From assembly GCF_001974875.1 (NCBI RefSeq), contig NZ_MTQD01000022.1, positions 1-58,722 on the forward strand: a stretch of DNA of 58,722 bases. The letters are read 5' to 3'. The notes under the pieces are model-generated. The model did not search any database and was not told where the DNA came from. It was given only the letters and a program-made list of their open reading frames with translations. Within the stretch, counting starts at the first letter, position 1. The number at the start of each line of letters is the position of its first letter. The stretch comes from Pseudoalteromonas sp. EB27 (GTDB taxonomy: Bacteria > Pseudomonadota > Gammaproteobacteria > Enterobacterales > Alteromonadaceae). Of this stretch, positions 8,392 through 17,796 are shown one piece after another. The position numbers and the translations under genes are program-made.

Positions 8392-9345
8392 GTGACTCAA
8401 CCATTACGCATTATATTTGCCGGTACGCCGGACTTTGCAGCACGTCATTTACAAGCGCTGATACAAAGCGAACACCAAATAGTGGGTGTATATAGCCAGC
8501 CAGACCGCCCTGCTGGTCGTGGTAAAAAATTAAAAGCCAGTGAAGTGAAAGAGCTAGCGCTTGAGCACAACTTACCGGTTTTTCAGCCACAGTCATTAAA
8601 AAATGATGAAGCACTAGCAGAGCTAACAAGCTTAAATGCCGATATTATGATTGTTGTAGCGTATGGCTTAATTTTACCTAAAGCTATATTAGAAGCCCCG
8701 CGTTTAGGTTGTTTAAATGTACATGGTTCTATATTACCGCGCTGGCGCGGTGCTGCACCTATTCAACGCGCAATTTGGGCTGATGATGAACAAACCGGCG
8801 TAACAATAATGCAAATGGATGAAGGGCTAGATACCGGCGATATGCTACATATAAGTCGCTGCCCTATTAGCACGACAGAAACTAGCGCAAGCTTATACAC
8901 AAAACTTGCTGAGCTAGGACCAGACGCATTAATTGAAACCATTAATAAATTAGCTAATGGCGAGATCACCCCTGAACCTCAAAATGATGAACTTGCTAAC
9001 TACGCTAAAAAGCTTTCTAAAGAGGAAGCTAATATCGACTGGTCTATGAGCGCGCTGCAAATTGAGCGCAACATTCGCTCTTTTAATCCATGGCCAGTGT
9101 GCTTTACCCAAATGGGTGGGCAAACAGTAAAGATTTATCAAGCGCAGGTTGTGCAGCAATTAGGTGATCCTGGGCAAATTTTATCAAGCGACAAAAATGG
9201 CGTAGTAGTGGCGTGTGGCGAACACGCTTTATGTATTACGCAATTACAGCCGCAAGGTAAAAAACCAATGGCAATTAACGACTTTTTAAATGGTCGTAGT
9301 GACTGGGTTACCCCTGGCACAATATTAGGCGAAAACAATGAGTAA
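8392..9345 (+). CDS. fmt: methionyl-tRNA formyltransferase
   Basis: The enzyme formylates initiator Met-tRNA using 10-formyltetrahydrofolate. It has 317 aa, starts at a GTG and has AGGAAAA just upstream. Catalytic residues N109, H111 and D147 are present in N-V-H-G-S-I-L-P-R-W-R-G and G-L-D-T-G-D. The C-terminal OB-like tRNA-binding domain is complete. The 3' end overlaps the rsmB start by 8 bp, indicating one transcript. Confidence 0.97.
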   Translation: MTQPLRIIFAGTPDFAARHLQALIQSEHQIVGVYSQPDRPAGRGKKLKASEVKELALEHNLPVFQPQSLKNDEALAELTSLNADIMIVVAYGLILPKAILEAPRLGCLNVHGSILPRWRGAAPIQRAIWADDEQTGVTIMQMDEGLDTGDMLHISRCPISTTETSASLYTKLAELGPDALIETINKLANGEITPEPQNDELANYAKKLSKEEANIDWSMSALQIERNIRSFNPWPVCFTQMGGQTVKIYQAQVVQQLGDPGQILSSDKNGVVVACGEHALCITQLQPQGKKPMAINDFLNGRSDWVTPGTILGENNE

Positions 9346-10633
9346 TGTTCCAAACGTAAGAGCGCTTGCCGCTGAAACTTTATATAACGTCGTTGATAAA
9401 GGCGCATCGCTTAATCAAGAACTTCCATTTGCCAGCCAAGGCTTGCCGCCTAAAGATAAAGCGTTACTACAGCAAATTTGTTATGGCGTTTTACGCTATT
9501 TACCGAGCCTTGAAAATTACTGCCAACACTTAGTAGAGCAGCCATTAAAAGGTAAACGTAGAATATTCCAGTTTTTATTGTACGTAGGTATTTATCAGCT
9601 GCAACATATGCGCGTACCACCGCATGCTGCAATTTCAGAAACGGTAAACGCACTGGCTCAACTACGCGCTTTAGGATTGAAAGGATTAATAAATGCAATT
9701 TTACGTAGTTTTCAGCGCCAACAAGTAGAGCTTGAAGAAAAAGCAAAGCTGATCCCTGTGTGCTTATACAACCACCCAAATTGGTTTATCAAACAAGTTA
9801 AAGAAGCCTATCCAGATAGCTGGGAAGATCTACTTGCAGAAAACCAACAACAAGCACCTATGTGGTTACGTGTAAATCAGTCGCAATTTAGTACGCAAGA
9901 ATACAGCGATATGCTTAGCGCTAACGACATTGAACACACCTTAAACCCAGATTTTGTAGATGGGATTAAGCTTGCTAAGCCACGCGATGTATTTTCATTG
10001 CCTGAGTTTGATACGGGTGCATGTTCAGTACAAGATGCCGCAGCACAACTTGCAGCACGCTTTTTAGAACCTAAAGCAGATGACTACATTTTAGATGCCT
10101 GTGCAGCACCTGGCGGTAAGACGTGTCATATATTAGAGCTTGCTGATGCAGAAGTACTTGCACTTGATAGCGATGCAACTCGCCTTGAACGTGTTAAGCA
10201 AAACTTAACGCGTATTGGCTTAGGCGCAGATCTTCAATGTGGCGATGCATCACAACCACATACTTGGTGGGACGAAAAATTATTTGATCGTATTTTGCTT
10301 GATGTGCCTTGTTCGGCTACTGGCGTAATCCGCCGCCACCCTGATATAAAATGGTTACGTCGCGCATCTGACATCGAAGACTTATCTAAATTACAAAGCG
10401 ATATTCTTGATAGCATTTGGCCACTATTAAAACCAGGCGGCACATTAGTATATGCTACGTGTTCGGTTCTTCCACAAGAAAACCAGCAGCAAGTTGCTAA
10501 GTTTTTAGCTAATAACGATGATGTAGAACATATACCGCTACACGAAAACGATACCTTAACAACTCCTGGTTTGCAGTTATTACCCGGTGAAAGTGATGGA
10601 TTTTATTACGCTAAACTAGTTAAAAAAGCCTAA
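9338..10633 (+). CDS. rsmB: 16S rRNA m5C967 methyltransferase
   Basis: This SAM-dependent RNA methyltransferase has 431 aa. An N-terminal NusB-like domain (about 1-140) is joined to a C-terminal Rossmann methyltransferase. The SAM site D-A-C-A-A-P-G-G-K lies at 253-261, and the two cysteines of the RNA m5C mechanism are C325 (D-V-P-C-S-A-T-G) and C375 (Y-A-T-C-S-V). It overlaps fmt by 8 bp and ends before a strong terminator. Confidence 0.97.
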   Translation: MSNVPNVRALAAETLYNVVDKGASLNQELPFASQGLPPKDKALLQQICYGVLRYLPSLENYCQHLVEQPLKGKRRIFQFLLYVGIYQLQHMRVPPHAAISETVNALAQLRALGLKGLINAILRSFQRQQVELEEKAKLIPVCLYNHPNWFIKQVKEAYPDSWEDLLAENQQQAPMWLRVNQSQFSTQEYSDMLSANDIEHTLNPDFVDGIKLAKPRDVFSLPEFDTGACSVQDAAAQLAARFLEPKADDYILDACAAPGGKTCHILELADAEVLALDSDATRLERVKQNLTRIGLGADLQCGDASQPHTWWDEKLFDRILLDVPCSATGVIRRHPDIKWLRRASDIEDLSKLQSDILDSIWPLLKPGGTLVYATCSVLPQENQQQVAKFLANNDDVEHIPLHENDTLTTPGLQLLPGESDGFYYAKLVKKA

Positions 10634-10652
10634 TAGCCGTACACTGAATAGT

Positions 10653-10687
10653 TAGCCATTTATGAAACATTAAATGGCTATTTTTTT
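10653..10687 (+). terminator. terminator of def-fmt-rsmB
   Basis: A perfect 10-bp stem (TAGCCATTTA / TAAATGGCTA) with an 8-nt loop is followed by seven T residues. It lies between rsmB and trkA, so trkA probably has its own promoter. Confidence 0.92.
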
Positions 10688-10719
10688 AATTAAATTATGG
10701 TCAATACCACGGGTAAATA

Positions 10720-12096
10720 ATGAAAATAATTATACTCGGTGCCGGGCAAGTTGGCGCTACGCTTGCTGAAAACTTAGTTGGCGAACAAAACGAAATTACT
10801 GTTGTTGATATTGACGGTAACCGATTACGTGAACTTCAAGATAAGTACGACTTACAAGGGGTTATGGGCCACAGCGCGCATCCTGATGTATTACGCCGTG
10901 CTGGCGCTGAAGATGCCGATATGATTATAGCCGTAACCAGTTCAGATGAAGTGAACATGGTTGCATGCCAAGTGGCGTACAGTATTTTTAATACTCCCAC
11001 TAAGATTGCCCGTATTCGCTCGGAGCAATATTTAAAGTACCGCGAAAAGCTTTTTCAAAATGATGATTTACCAATCGATCATTATATTGCTCCCGAAGCA
11101 CTGGTCACTAAGTATATCCGCCGTTTAATTGACTACCCTGGTGCTCTGCAAGTGTTGCAGTTTGCTGATGGCATGCTCTCATTAGTAGCAGTGAAAGCTT
11201 ACTATGGCGGTTTACTTGTGGGTTATGCGTTATCTGCACTTAAAGAACACATCCCTAATGTAGAAACTCGTGTTGCCGCTATTTATCGTCAAGGTAAAGC
11301 AATAAAACCATTAGGTACAACCGTTATTGAAGCAGATGATGAAGTATTCTTTATTGCCGCTACAAAACATATACGCGCAGTAATGAACGAGCTGCAAAAG
11401 CTTGAACGCTCTTACAAAAAAATTATGATAGCTGGTGGCGGTAACATTGGCGCTGGCCTTGCCCGCTCACTTGAGAAAAACCACACCGTTAAATTAATTG
11501 AGCGCAGTAAAGAACGTGCTGAGCAACTCTCAGAAATGCTCGATAACACGGTCGTTTTTTGTGGTGACGCATCTGATCAAGAACTTCTTTCAGAAGAACA
11601 TATTGAACAAGTCGATGTATTTATTGCCGTAACCAACGACGATGAAGCTAACATTATGTCAGCCATGCTTGCTAAACGTATGGGCGCACAAAAAACCATG
11701 GTGCTTATTCAGCGTGGTGCCTACGTAGATTTAGTCCAAGGCGGCGAAATAGACATTGCCATATCACCACAACAAGCCACTATATCTGCGCTATTAACGC
11801 ACGTACGCCGTGGTGATATTGTTAACGTGTATTCACTGCGTAAAGGCGCAGCAGAAGCCATTGAAGCCGTTGCTCATGGTGATGAAAACACATCTAAAGT
11901 GGTTGGTCGTGCGATTGCCGATATAAAACTTCCTGCAGGAACAACTATTGGGGCAATAGTACGTAATGACGATGTGCTGATAGCCCACGACGATACAATT
12001 ATTATGTCGGGCGATCATGTCATCATGTTTTTAATCGACAAAAAACATATTACCGTTGTAGAAAAGCTCTTCCAAGTAAGCGCTATATTCCTATAA
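10720..12096 (+). CDS. trkA: Trk potassium uptake system regulatory protein TrkA
   Basis: This cytoplasmic NAD(H)-binding subunit gates the TrkH potassium channel. The 458-aa protein is a tandem duplication: two Rossmann RCK-N domains with G-A-G-Q-V-G at 7-12 and G-G-G-N-I-G near 238, each followed by a TrkA-C domain. Its partner trkH lies about 2 kb away on the opposite strand within this window, beyond three EF-hand genes and a PilZ gene. Confidence 0.97.
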   Translation: MKIIILGAGQVGATLAENLVGEQNEITVVDIDGNRLRELQDKYDLQGVMGHSAHPDVLRRAGAEDADMIIAVTSSDEVNMVACQVAYSIFNTPTKIARIRSEQYLKYREKLFQNDDLPIDHYIAPEALVTKYIRRLIDYPGALQVLQFADGMLSLVAVKAYYGGLLVGYALSALKEHIPNVETRVAAIYRQGKAIKPLGTTVIEADDEVFFIAATKHIRAVMNELQKLERSYKKIMIAGGGNIGAGLARSLEKNHTVKLIERSKERAEQLSEMLDNTVVFCGDASDQELLSEEHIEQVDVFIAVTNDDEANIMSAMLAKRMGAQKTMVLIQRGAYVDLVQGGEIDIAISPQQATISALLTHVRRGDIVNVYSLRKGAAEAIEAVAHGDENTSKVVGRAIADIKLPAGTTIGAIVRNDDVLIAHDDTIIMSGDHVIMFLIDKKHITVVEKLFQVSAIFL

Positions 12097-12116
12097 TCAT
12101 TGTTCTTAAACGCAAA

Positions 12117-12140
12117 AAAGCCGCTGACTAAGGCGGCTTT
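12117..12140. terminator. terminator between trkA and the EF-hand genes
   Basis: An 8-bp stem (AAAGCCGC / GCGGCTTT) closes an 8-nt loop. The longer U-run is on the minus strand, so it mainly ends the EF-hand transcript but may also serve trkA. Confidence 0.8.
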
Positions 12141-12161
12141 AGTGGAGTATGAAGCGTTTGC

Positions 12162-12377
12162 TTACTGTACTTTTGAAAACTCTTCTTTAGAAATCTCACC
12201 ATTTCCATCGGTATCTAAATCATCAAAGATTTTTACAAGCTGAGGGTTAACCTTTGCTTCTTCCATTGAGATTACGCCATCGCCATCTGCATCAAAAGAA
12301 GAAAAATCGACTGCTGCGTATGCTGCTGATGAAGATGCTAAAACGATAACTGCAAGTGTTGTATTTAATGTTTTCAT
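12162..12377 (-). CDS. periplasmic EF-hand protein, copy 1
   Basis: This small secreted protein (71 aa from the chosen ATG) has a signal peptide ending S-S-A-A-Y-A-A and two EF-hand loops. The loops are D-A-D-G-D-G-V-I-S-M-E-E and D-T-D-G-N-G-E-I-S-K-E-E, and both keep the Ca2+-coordinating positions 1, 3, 5, 9 and 12. An in-frame ATG 36 bp upstream would precede the signal peptide and is not preferred. It is the most diverged of three tandem paralogues. Its role is unknown; calcium buffering or sensing in the periplasm is an inference. Confidence 0.85.
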   Translation of the reverse strand: MKTLNTTLAVIVLASSSAAYAAVDFSSFDADGDGVISMEEAKVNPQLVKIFDDLDTDGNGEISKEEFSKVQ

Positions 12378-12456
12378 AATAATATTCCTAGTAAGATGGG
12401 AAGTCCTTTTCAAAGATCCCTGACTGTGAAAAAATGTTTAACCTGAAAAAGATTAA

Positions 12457-12669
12457 TTAGTAATTAGCGAACTCTTCTTTAGAAAGCTCACCGCTACCGT
12501 CGGTATCTAGCTCAATAAATTCAGCCATTAAGTCTGTATCTACTGCAGCTTCGCTTGGGCTAATTGTGCCGCTACCATCGATATCAAGACTGTCAAAATC
12601 TGATGCTGCAAATGCAGCTGAAGAAGACGCTAGTGCGATAAGTGCTAATGCTTTATTTAAATGTTTCAT
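12457..12669 (-). CDS. periplasmic EF-hand protein, copy 2
   Basis: This is a 70-aa paralogue with a signal peptide (A-L-I-A-L-A-S-S-S-A-A-F-A-A) and two EF-hand loops, D-I-D-G-S-G-T-I-S-P-S-E and D-T-D-G-S-G-E-L-S-K-E-E. It is closest to copy 3. The coding part carries nothing beyond signal peptide and EF pair. Each copy has its own upstream gap of about 80-140 bp, so they may be separately or jointly transcribed. Confidence 0.85.
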   Translation of the reverse strand: MKHLNKALALIALASSSAAFAASDFDSLDIDGSGTISPSEAAVDTDLMAEFIELDTDGSGELSKEEFANY

Positions 12670-12808
12670 AACTTAATCCTTCAATGTTCTATCAAAAAAA
12701 TTGCTTCGTTTAACTTAAAACGTAATTTTCACTTCCTTGTTATCCTCTTTCGTAAGCTCCCTTGCCTACTTAGGTTGTCTTTGGCAACTCAGGACAAATA
12801 CTTTTAAA

Positions 12809-13021
12809 TTATGCTTCTGAAAATTCTTCTTTTGATAACTCACCATTTTGGTTAGTATCAAGCTCTGAGAACATGCTCATTAACTTCGCATCTACTGATG
12901 CTTCTGCTTGGCTGATTGTGCCACTGCCATCAACATCAAGTGTGTCAAAGTCTGTTGCAGCAAAAACGGCTGAAGATGATGCTAATGCGATAAGTGCTAA
13001 AGTTTTATTAATGCTTTTCAT
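12809..13021 (-). CDS. periplasmic EF-hand protein, copy 3
   Basis: This 70-aa paralogue has the same layout as copy 2. Its EF loops are D-V-D-G-S-G-T-I-S-Q-A-E and D-T-N-Q-N-G-E-L-S-K-E-E. The second loop keeps acidic or polar ligands but has lost the usual G at loop position 4. The N-terminal 20 residues are nearly the same as in copy 2, which suggests recent duplication. It is the first gene of the leftward set, with a 464-bp AT-rich gap upstream. Confidence 0.85.
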   Translation of the reverse strand: MKSINKTLALIALASSSAVFAATDFDTLDVDGSGTISQAEASVDAKLMSMFSELDTNQNGELSKEEFSEA

Positions 13022-13485
13022 AATATGTATCCTTCAAATTTATGTGTGTGCGATTAAGTATTTCACTTTGAATCACGATTTCGTTCAGTACACCTAGACT
13101 ATTACAACTTAGATGCCAATATTTAAAAGCTATTAAATTTCAGATAGTTAAATGTAAAAGGCATAAAAAGAAGGGGTTTTTAAAGTAATTACTGTTGCCT
13201 TTTAGCAACGCACTTTATAGTGGATATATTAAAACGATTAAAAACATATAGTTATGTTTATATAAAAAGATACATTTTTAAATGCATGGTTTTAAAATGA
13301 GTGGTTTTAAAGAGTAATTGAGATAAATTTTAACGAGGTAGATTTAATAACACAAAATAAGCTGCCAAAAACAACACTTAATGTATTGTTTTATATTAAT
13401 AATATTTTTAATTATGAAAATAATAAAAAATATTTTATAAGCACTGACATAAAACGCCTTTTTGTTGCAAATAAGCGAAAGCTAT
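13022..13485. other. intergenic region between EF-hand copy 3 and the PilZ gene
   Basis: This 464-bp stretch is very AT-rich and I find no credible gene in it. It must hold the promoter of the EF-hand genes and the 3' end of the PilZ transcript. A small hairpin (GTTGC-CTTTTA-GCAAC, 13193-13208) is the only clear secondary-structure signal, and no convincing T-tract terminator was seen. Confidence 0.6.
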
Positions 13486-14145
13486 TTATTCGACGGTAGG
13501 TTCGAGTGCAGAAGGGTCTATAAAATGCTCTTTCATAAAGGTTTTCATTTCATCTTCGCTTGCTAGTAGCTTAATCCCACAGTGCACACCTTCGGCATGC
13601 TCTTTAACACTGCAAACTTCACCTTCAAAGTCTTTATCGCTGCTATTAAGTATGACAGTGCATTGCATATCTTTAATGCTTTCAACTTGCTGATCGCCTC
13701 TAATATCAAACATTACACCGGTAAGTGAAATATCTTTAATAAGGCCTTCAAGTACCCTGTCGTCACTTAGTTTTAGTTTTGCAGGTAGCAAGGTAGGTAT
13801 TCGCGTTTGCGAGCGTAGTGAAAATAACTGCACTTGCTTAGGGTAGTTAATAAACACGAGCTTAGCCGGGTGAGAAGCTACCGACATAATTTGTTGGCGA
13901 AACGCTATAACTTGCCCACCACTGCCTTCAATAAGCGCTCTTACAACAACCATTACGCCATCTCGTAAATAGTCAGTCGCGGCCGGCAAACGCTTGGCAT
14001 TAGGATAGTTTAAAATAATGAACTGTTTATCGAGTAAACCAACTAATTCAGTTTTAACACGCTTACTGCTTGTAGGTGTTAATATTTCTAGGTCGACTAA
14101 GCTGCCTACACCTATATGCTTTAGCTTTTCTAAATTTGTTGGCAT
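13486..14145 (-). CDS. PilZ-domain protein (YcgR-like c-di-GMP receptor)
   Basis: This 219-aa soluble protein has an N-terminal YcgR-type half (about 1-105) and a C-terminal PilZ domain. Both PilZ binding motifs are visible: R111-x-x-x-R115 (R-S-Q-T-R) and D138-I-S-L-T-G143 (D/N-x-S-x-x-G). It should therefore bind cyclic di-GMP. YcgR relatives act as flagellar brakes, but no flagellar gene is nearby, so the target is unknown. It lies 32 bp downstream of trkH on the same strand and may be cotranscribed with it. Confidence 0.88.
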   Translation of the reverse strand: MPTNLEKLKHIGVGSLVDLEILTPTSSKRVKTELVGLLDKQFIILNYPNAKRLPAATDYLRDGVMVVVRALIEGSGGQVIAFRQQIMSVASHPAKLVFINYPKQVQLFSLRSQTRIPTLLPAKLKLSDDRVLEGLIKDISLTGVMFDIRGDQQVESIKDMQCTVILNSSDKDFEGEVCSVKEHAEGVHCGIKLLASEDEMKTFMKEHFIDPSALEPTVE

Positions 14146-14177
14146 ATCCCTTTCCCAATGATGAATTTATTGGCTTT

Positions 14178-15629
14178 TTACCCACGCCAAAATGTAGGCG
14201 TAAATAGCACTAATAAAGTAAATATTTCTAAACGGCCAAACACCATTGCAATGGTAAGCAACCATTTAGCACCATCGGTTATAGCCCCATAATGCGAGGC
14301 TACATCACCCAAACCTGGGCCTAAGTTATTTAAACAAGCCGCAGTGGCTGAGAATGCAGTTATGTTATCCATACCCGTGCCCATAAGCGCTAACATAATA
14401 ATAATAAATACCAATGCATACGCAGAGAAAAAGCCCCACACAGCCTCTACTACTTTATCTGGCAATGCCTTTCGACCCAGCTTGATTGAATATATAGCAC
14501 GAGGATGCACCAAACGATTAAGCTCACGTACACCCTGCAAGTAAAGTAGGAACACACGCACTACTTTCATACCACCACCGGTAGAGCCTGCACAGCCACC
14601 AATAAAGCTCGAAAATATAAGTAAAATAGGTAAAAACAAAGGCCATGTTGAAAAGTTATCAGTAGCAAAGCCTGCTGTTGTACTCATTGAAACAGCTTGA
14701 AATAGCGCCTGATCGAGGGTTTCATCGCCATTAGCAAATATTTCATTAGAGGAAAGCACAGTAAAACAAATAACCACCAGCGCTAATTGAATACACAAAA
14801 ACACCTTAAACTCAGGGTCTCGAATATAAACTTGTATGTTACGACTAGCCACTGCGGCGTAGTGCAGGGAGAAGTTAACGGCGGCAATAATTAAAAAGAA
14901 CACACAAATAAAGTTAATTACAGGGCTATCAAAGTGCCCCATGGATGCATCATAAGTAGAAAAACCACCTATCGCGACCGTTGAAAATGCATGACATATC
15001 GCATCAAACCACTCCATTCCCGCAGCCCAATAAGCCAGCATACAAGCAATCGTAAGCGACACATATATATACCAAAGATGCTTTGCTGTATCGGCAATTC
15101 GCGGGGTCATTTTAGAATCTTTTACAGGCCCTGGTATTTCGGCTCGGTACAACTGCATACCACCAACACCTAGCATGGGGAGTATAGCAACAGCGAGTAC
15201 GATTATACCCATACCGCCAAACCACTGGAGTTGCTGGCGATAAAACAACACCGACTTGGGTAGGTACTCAATACCGGTAAGTACTGTAGCGCCGGTGGTG
15301 GTTAAGCCAGAGAATGCTTCAAACACCGCATCGGCGAGCGATAAATTAGGTTCTTGTAAAAATATAAGCGGCAAGGACGCAAACGCCCCAAGTACCAGCC
15401 AAAACAGGACAACAATTAAAAAGCCTTCACGCGCTTTTAAGTCACCGTTTTCATGGCGGTTTGGGTAATAAGCCATCATGCCAATAACAACACTAAAGAT
15501 AAATGCTAAAACAAAAGGAACACCACCACCGTCTTTATATATTAAAGACACCAGTGCCGGCGGCACCATGGTAATACTAAACAGCGCAACAAGTTGGCCA
15601 AGAATTTTTATGATGGTACGAAATTGCAT
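14178..15629 (-). CDS. trkH: Trk potassium channel subunit TrkH
   Basis: This polytopic inner-membrane protein (483 aa) takes up K+ with TrkA. It has about ten hydrophobic segments and the repeated selectivity-filter loops of the Trk/Ktr family, such as S-G-L-T-T-T-G-A-T, S-T-V-A-I-G-G-F-S, S-T-T-A-G-F-A and G-G-C-A-G-S-T-G-G-G-M-K. Length and motifs match the enteric proteins. In E. coli the order pepQ-yigZ-trkH is also found, as here. Confidence 0.96.
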   Translation of the reverse strand: MQFRTIIKILGQLVALFSITMVPPALVSLIYKDGGGVPFVLAFIFSVVIGMMAYYPNRHENGDLKAREGFLIVVLFWLVLGAFASLPLIFLQEPNLSLADAVFEAFSGLTTTGATVLTGIEYLPKSVLFYRQQLQWFGGMGIIVLAVAILPMLGVGGMQLYRAEIPGPVKDSKMTPRIADTAKHLWYIYVSLTIACMLAYWAAGMEWFDAICHAFSTVAIGGFSTYDASMGHFDSPVINFICVFFLIIAAVNFSLHYAAVASRNIQVYIRDPEFKVFLCIQLALVVICFTVLSSNEIFANGDETLDQALFQAVSMSTTAGFATDNFSTWPLFLPILLIFSSFIGGCAGSTGGGMKVVRVFLLYLQGVRELNRLVHPRAIYSIKLGRKALPDKVVEAVWGFFSAYALVFIIIMLALMGTGMDNITAFSATAACLNNLGPGLGDVASHYGAITDGAKWLLTIAMVFGRLEIFTLLVLFTPTFWRG

Positions 15630-15725
15630 TTAGCTTGTCGCTTTTATTATTAGTAAATTCAGGCTGAGTAGTATCAACCAAATTAAATAGGGTCAGTATG
15701 CATTACATGCAATTTGTCTAGGTTA

Positions 15726-16340
15726 TTACTCTTTAATAGTTAACTCAACTGCGCCGTGACTTAAATCAAAAATATCTTTGATTGCTTGCTGAGCTTCGCG
15801 GCTATCTATTGTAATCACCCATTCAATATTAGCAGTAAATTGCTTATCAGTATTAAGCACTTGATACTTTGTTTTTAATAACTGCTCAATCGCACCTTGC
15901 ATGCTGTACTCGCTACTCCCTGTAATTTCAACACTGGGAACTTTAAGCACTGTTTGCAATTTTACTAATGCATTATTTAATGAGCCACCATAAGCACGTA
16001 CTAATCCGCCTGTGCCTAATTTTATACCGCCAAAGTAACGTGTGACCACAGCTGTGATTTCGCCAAAGCCTGAACCCACCAGTACATTTAACATAGGCTT
16101 TCCTGCAGTGCCGTTTGGTTCACCATCGTCCGAAAAACCATAAACATGACTACCACCGGGGTTGCCTGCTACATGTGCCCAGCAGTTATGACGCGCATCG
16201 CTATACTTTTCTTCAATGCTTTTAATAAATGCTTTGGCTGAATTTAAATCGGGGGTATGTGCAATGTGGACTATAAACGTACTTTTTTTAATTTCTTCTT
16301 GGTGAAAAACGTCAGCAGCAGGATATTTATATTCAGACAT
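15726..16340 (-). CDS. YigZ/IMPACT family protein
   Basis: The protein has 204 aa. Its N-terminal UPF0029/IMPACT domain carries A-R-H-N-C-W-A-H and D-D-G-E-P-N-G-T-A-G-K-P-M. A smaller C-terminal DUF1949-type ferredoxin-like domain follows. Eukaryotic IMPACT regulates GCN2; the bacterial role is not known. It lies between pepQ and trkH, the conserved order, but a terminator separates it from pepQ. Confidence 0.93.
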   Translation of the reverse strand: MSEYKYPAADVFHQEEIKKSTFIVHIAHTPDLNSAKAFIKSIEEKYSDARHNCWAHVAGNPGGSHVYGFSDDGEPNGTAGKPMLNVLVGSGFGEITAVVTRYFGGIKLGTGGLVRAYGGSLNNALVKLQTVLKVPSVEITGSSEYSMQGAIEQLLKTKYQVLNTDKQFTANIEWVITIDSREAQQAIKDIFDLSHGAVELTIKE

Positions 16341-16353
16341 ATTTTAAACTTGT

Positions 16354-16378
16354 AAAAAGGGGGCCAAAAGGCCCCTTT
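16354..16378 (-). terminator. terminator downstream of pepQ
   Basis: The stem GGGGCC / GGCCCC closes an AAAA loop and is flanked by A-T pairs, with a U-run on the minus strand. It ends the pepQ transcript before yigZ. Confidence 0.85.
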
Positions 16379-16428
16379 AAGTAATGTACGTATTTTAACG
16401 TGTATAAATTAATTAGTGTTAACTAGAA

Positions 16429-17751
16429 TTAATCGAGTTCTAAATTACGCGTCATATTCTCTAGGCTATCTTCGTGAACAATAATGTTATCTTCAATACG
16501 AATACCGCCAAATGGCTTGAATGACTCAACCTTTTCCCAATTAATAAACTGTTTATTATCGGTTTGCGCTAAATCACTAAGCAGTGAGTCAATAAAGTAT
16601 AAACCGGGTTCAATAGTAAACACTTGGTTTTTTTCGATCAGGCGAGTACAACGCAAGAACGGATGCCCTTCAGGCGATGGCTGATGCGTGCCCTTTTCGT
16701 CACTCATAAAACCGCCCATATCATGCACTTGTAAACCTAGGTGATGCCCTAGTCCATGCGGGAAGAAAGTAGAGGTAATTTTACGCTCTACAATTTCCTC
16801 AGCGGGTAGGTTAACAATTTTAAAGTCACTAAGTATTTGTGCAATACGGTTATGGCATTCAACGTGTAAATCACCATAAAGCATACCCGGCTTCAAACCT
16901 TTACCTAGTTCGATTTGTTGAACCGTCATCGCTTGTACAAGCTCGGCAAACTCACCCTGCTTTTTAAAATCATACGTACGAGTAATATCAGCGGCATAAC
17001 CGTTAAAGTTTGCACCGGCATCTATTAAAAATGAGTTATGTGTTTGTGGCGCTTTTGGATCAAAGTGCGTGTAGTGCAAAATAGCGCAGTTTTCGTTAAG
17101 TGCAACAATATTGCCATACGGCATTTCATTTTCGCTTTGACGTGTAGCCATTAAGTACGCTTGCTGAATATCGAACTCACTGCCGCCATTAAAAAATGTA
17201 TCGCGTGCAGCTTTATGTCCATCTACTGCAATGCGGTTAGCGTTGCGTAAACACTCAAGCTCGTACTGCGTTTTATAAGCGCGGTGGTAATGAAAATAGT
17301 TAAGTACAGGCTCTGGATTCATAATACTAAAACCAAGTGCTTGTGCTACTTCAATGTACTCACCCATATAAGCGTACTTAGCTTTATCGTATGGTAATAA
17401 CTTTTCAACTTGATCAGGTTGCAGTAATAGCTCTATATCAAAGTACTCAGCCCAAAAGTCGCGAGGCTCATCTGGCACTTTATGCCAAAAATCTACCGGG
17501 CGATAAAATATTAGTTTTGGCTTGTCGCTACCATTTACCACAATCCAGCAATGAGGATTATCAATAACCGGTAACCACGCTTTAAACTGTGGATTAACTT
17601 TAAATGGATAATACATATCATCTAAAAACTGGCGCTTAGCTTGGCCTGAATGAATTACTAATCCTTCTAACCCTTCGCTATTACAAATTGTACGAGTACG
17701 CTGTTGCAGTGTTGCAATATGTTCGGCGTATAAAACGGCTAATTTATCCAT
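16429..17751 (-). CDS. pepQ: Xaa-Pro dipeptidase
   Basis: This M24 metallopeptidase of 440 aa cleaves Xaa-Pro dipeptides. The pita-bread fold metal ligands are visible: D-A-G-A-N-F and A-A-D-I-T-R-T, the H of F-P-H-G-L-G-H-H-L-G, the E of T-I-E-P-G-L and the final E of R-I-E-D-N. The N-terminal domain is complete and the length matches PepQ (about 440). It is divergent in direction from fadBA, as in enterics, but slt is inserted between them. Confidence 0.96.
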   Translation of the reverse strand: MDKLAVLYAEHIATLQQRTRTICNSEGLEGLVIHSGQAKRQFLDDMYYPFKVNPQFKAWLPVIDNPHCWIVVNGSDKPKLIFYRPVDFWHKVPDEPRDFWAEYFDIELLLQPDQVEKLLPYDKAKYAYMGEYIEVAQALGFSIMNPEPVLNYFHYHRAYKTQYELECLRNANRIAVDGHKAARDTFFNGGSEFDIQQAYLMATRQSENEMPYGNIVALNENCAILHYTHFDPKAPQTHNSFLIDAGANFNGYAADITRTYDFKKQGEFAELVQAMTVQQIELGKGLKPGMLYGDLHVECHNRIAQILSDFKIVNLPAEEIVERKITSTFFPHGLGHHLGLQVHDMGGFMSDEKGTHQPSPEGHPFLRCTRLIEKNQVFTIEPGLYFIDSLLSDLAQTDNKQFINWEKVESFKPFGGIRIEDNIIVHEDSLENMTRNLELD

Positions 17752-17796
17752 TGTTAATCCATCTGTTAAATTTAACTTGCTATGAGTCTATCACTT

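Noticed and set aside
13193..13208. Terminator for the PilZ gene
   Set aside because: The small GTTGC/GCAAC hairpin lies ~280 bp past the gene on the upstream side of the EF-hand genes and lacks a T-run.
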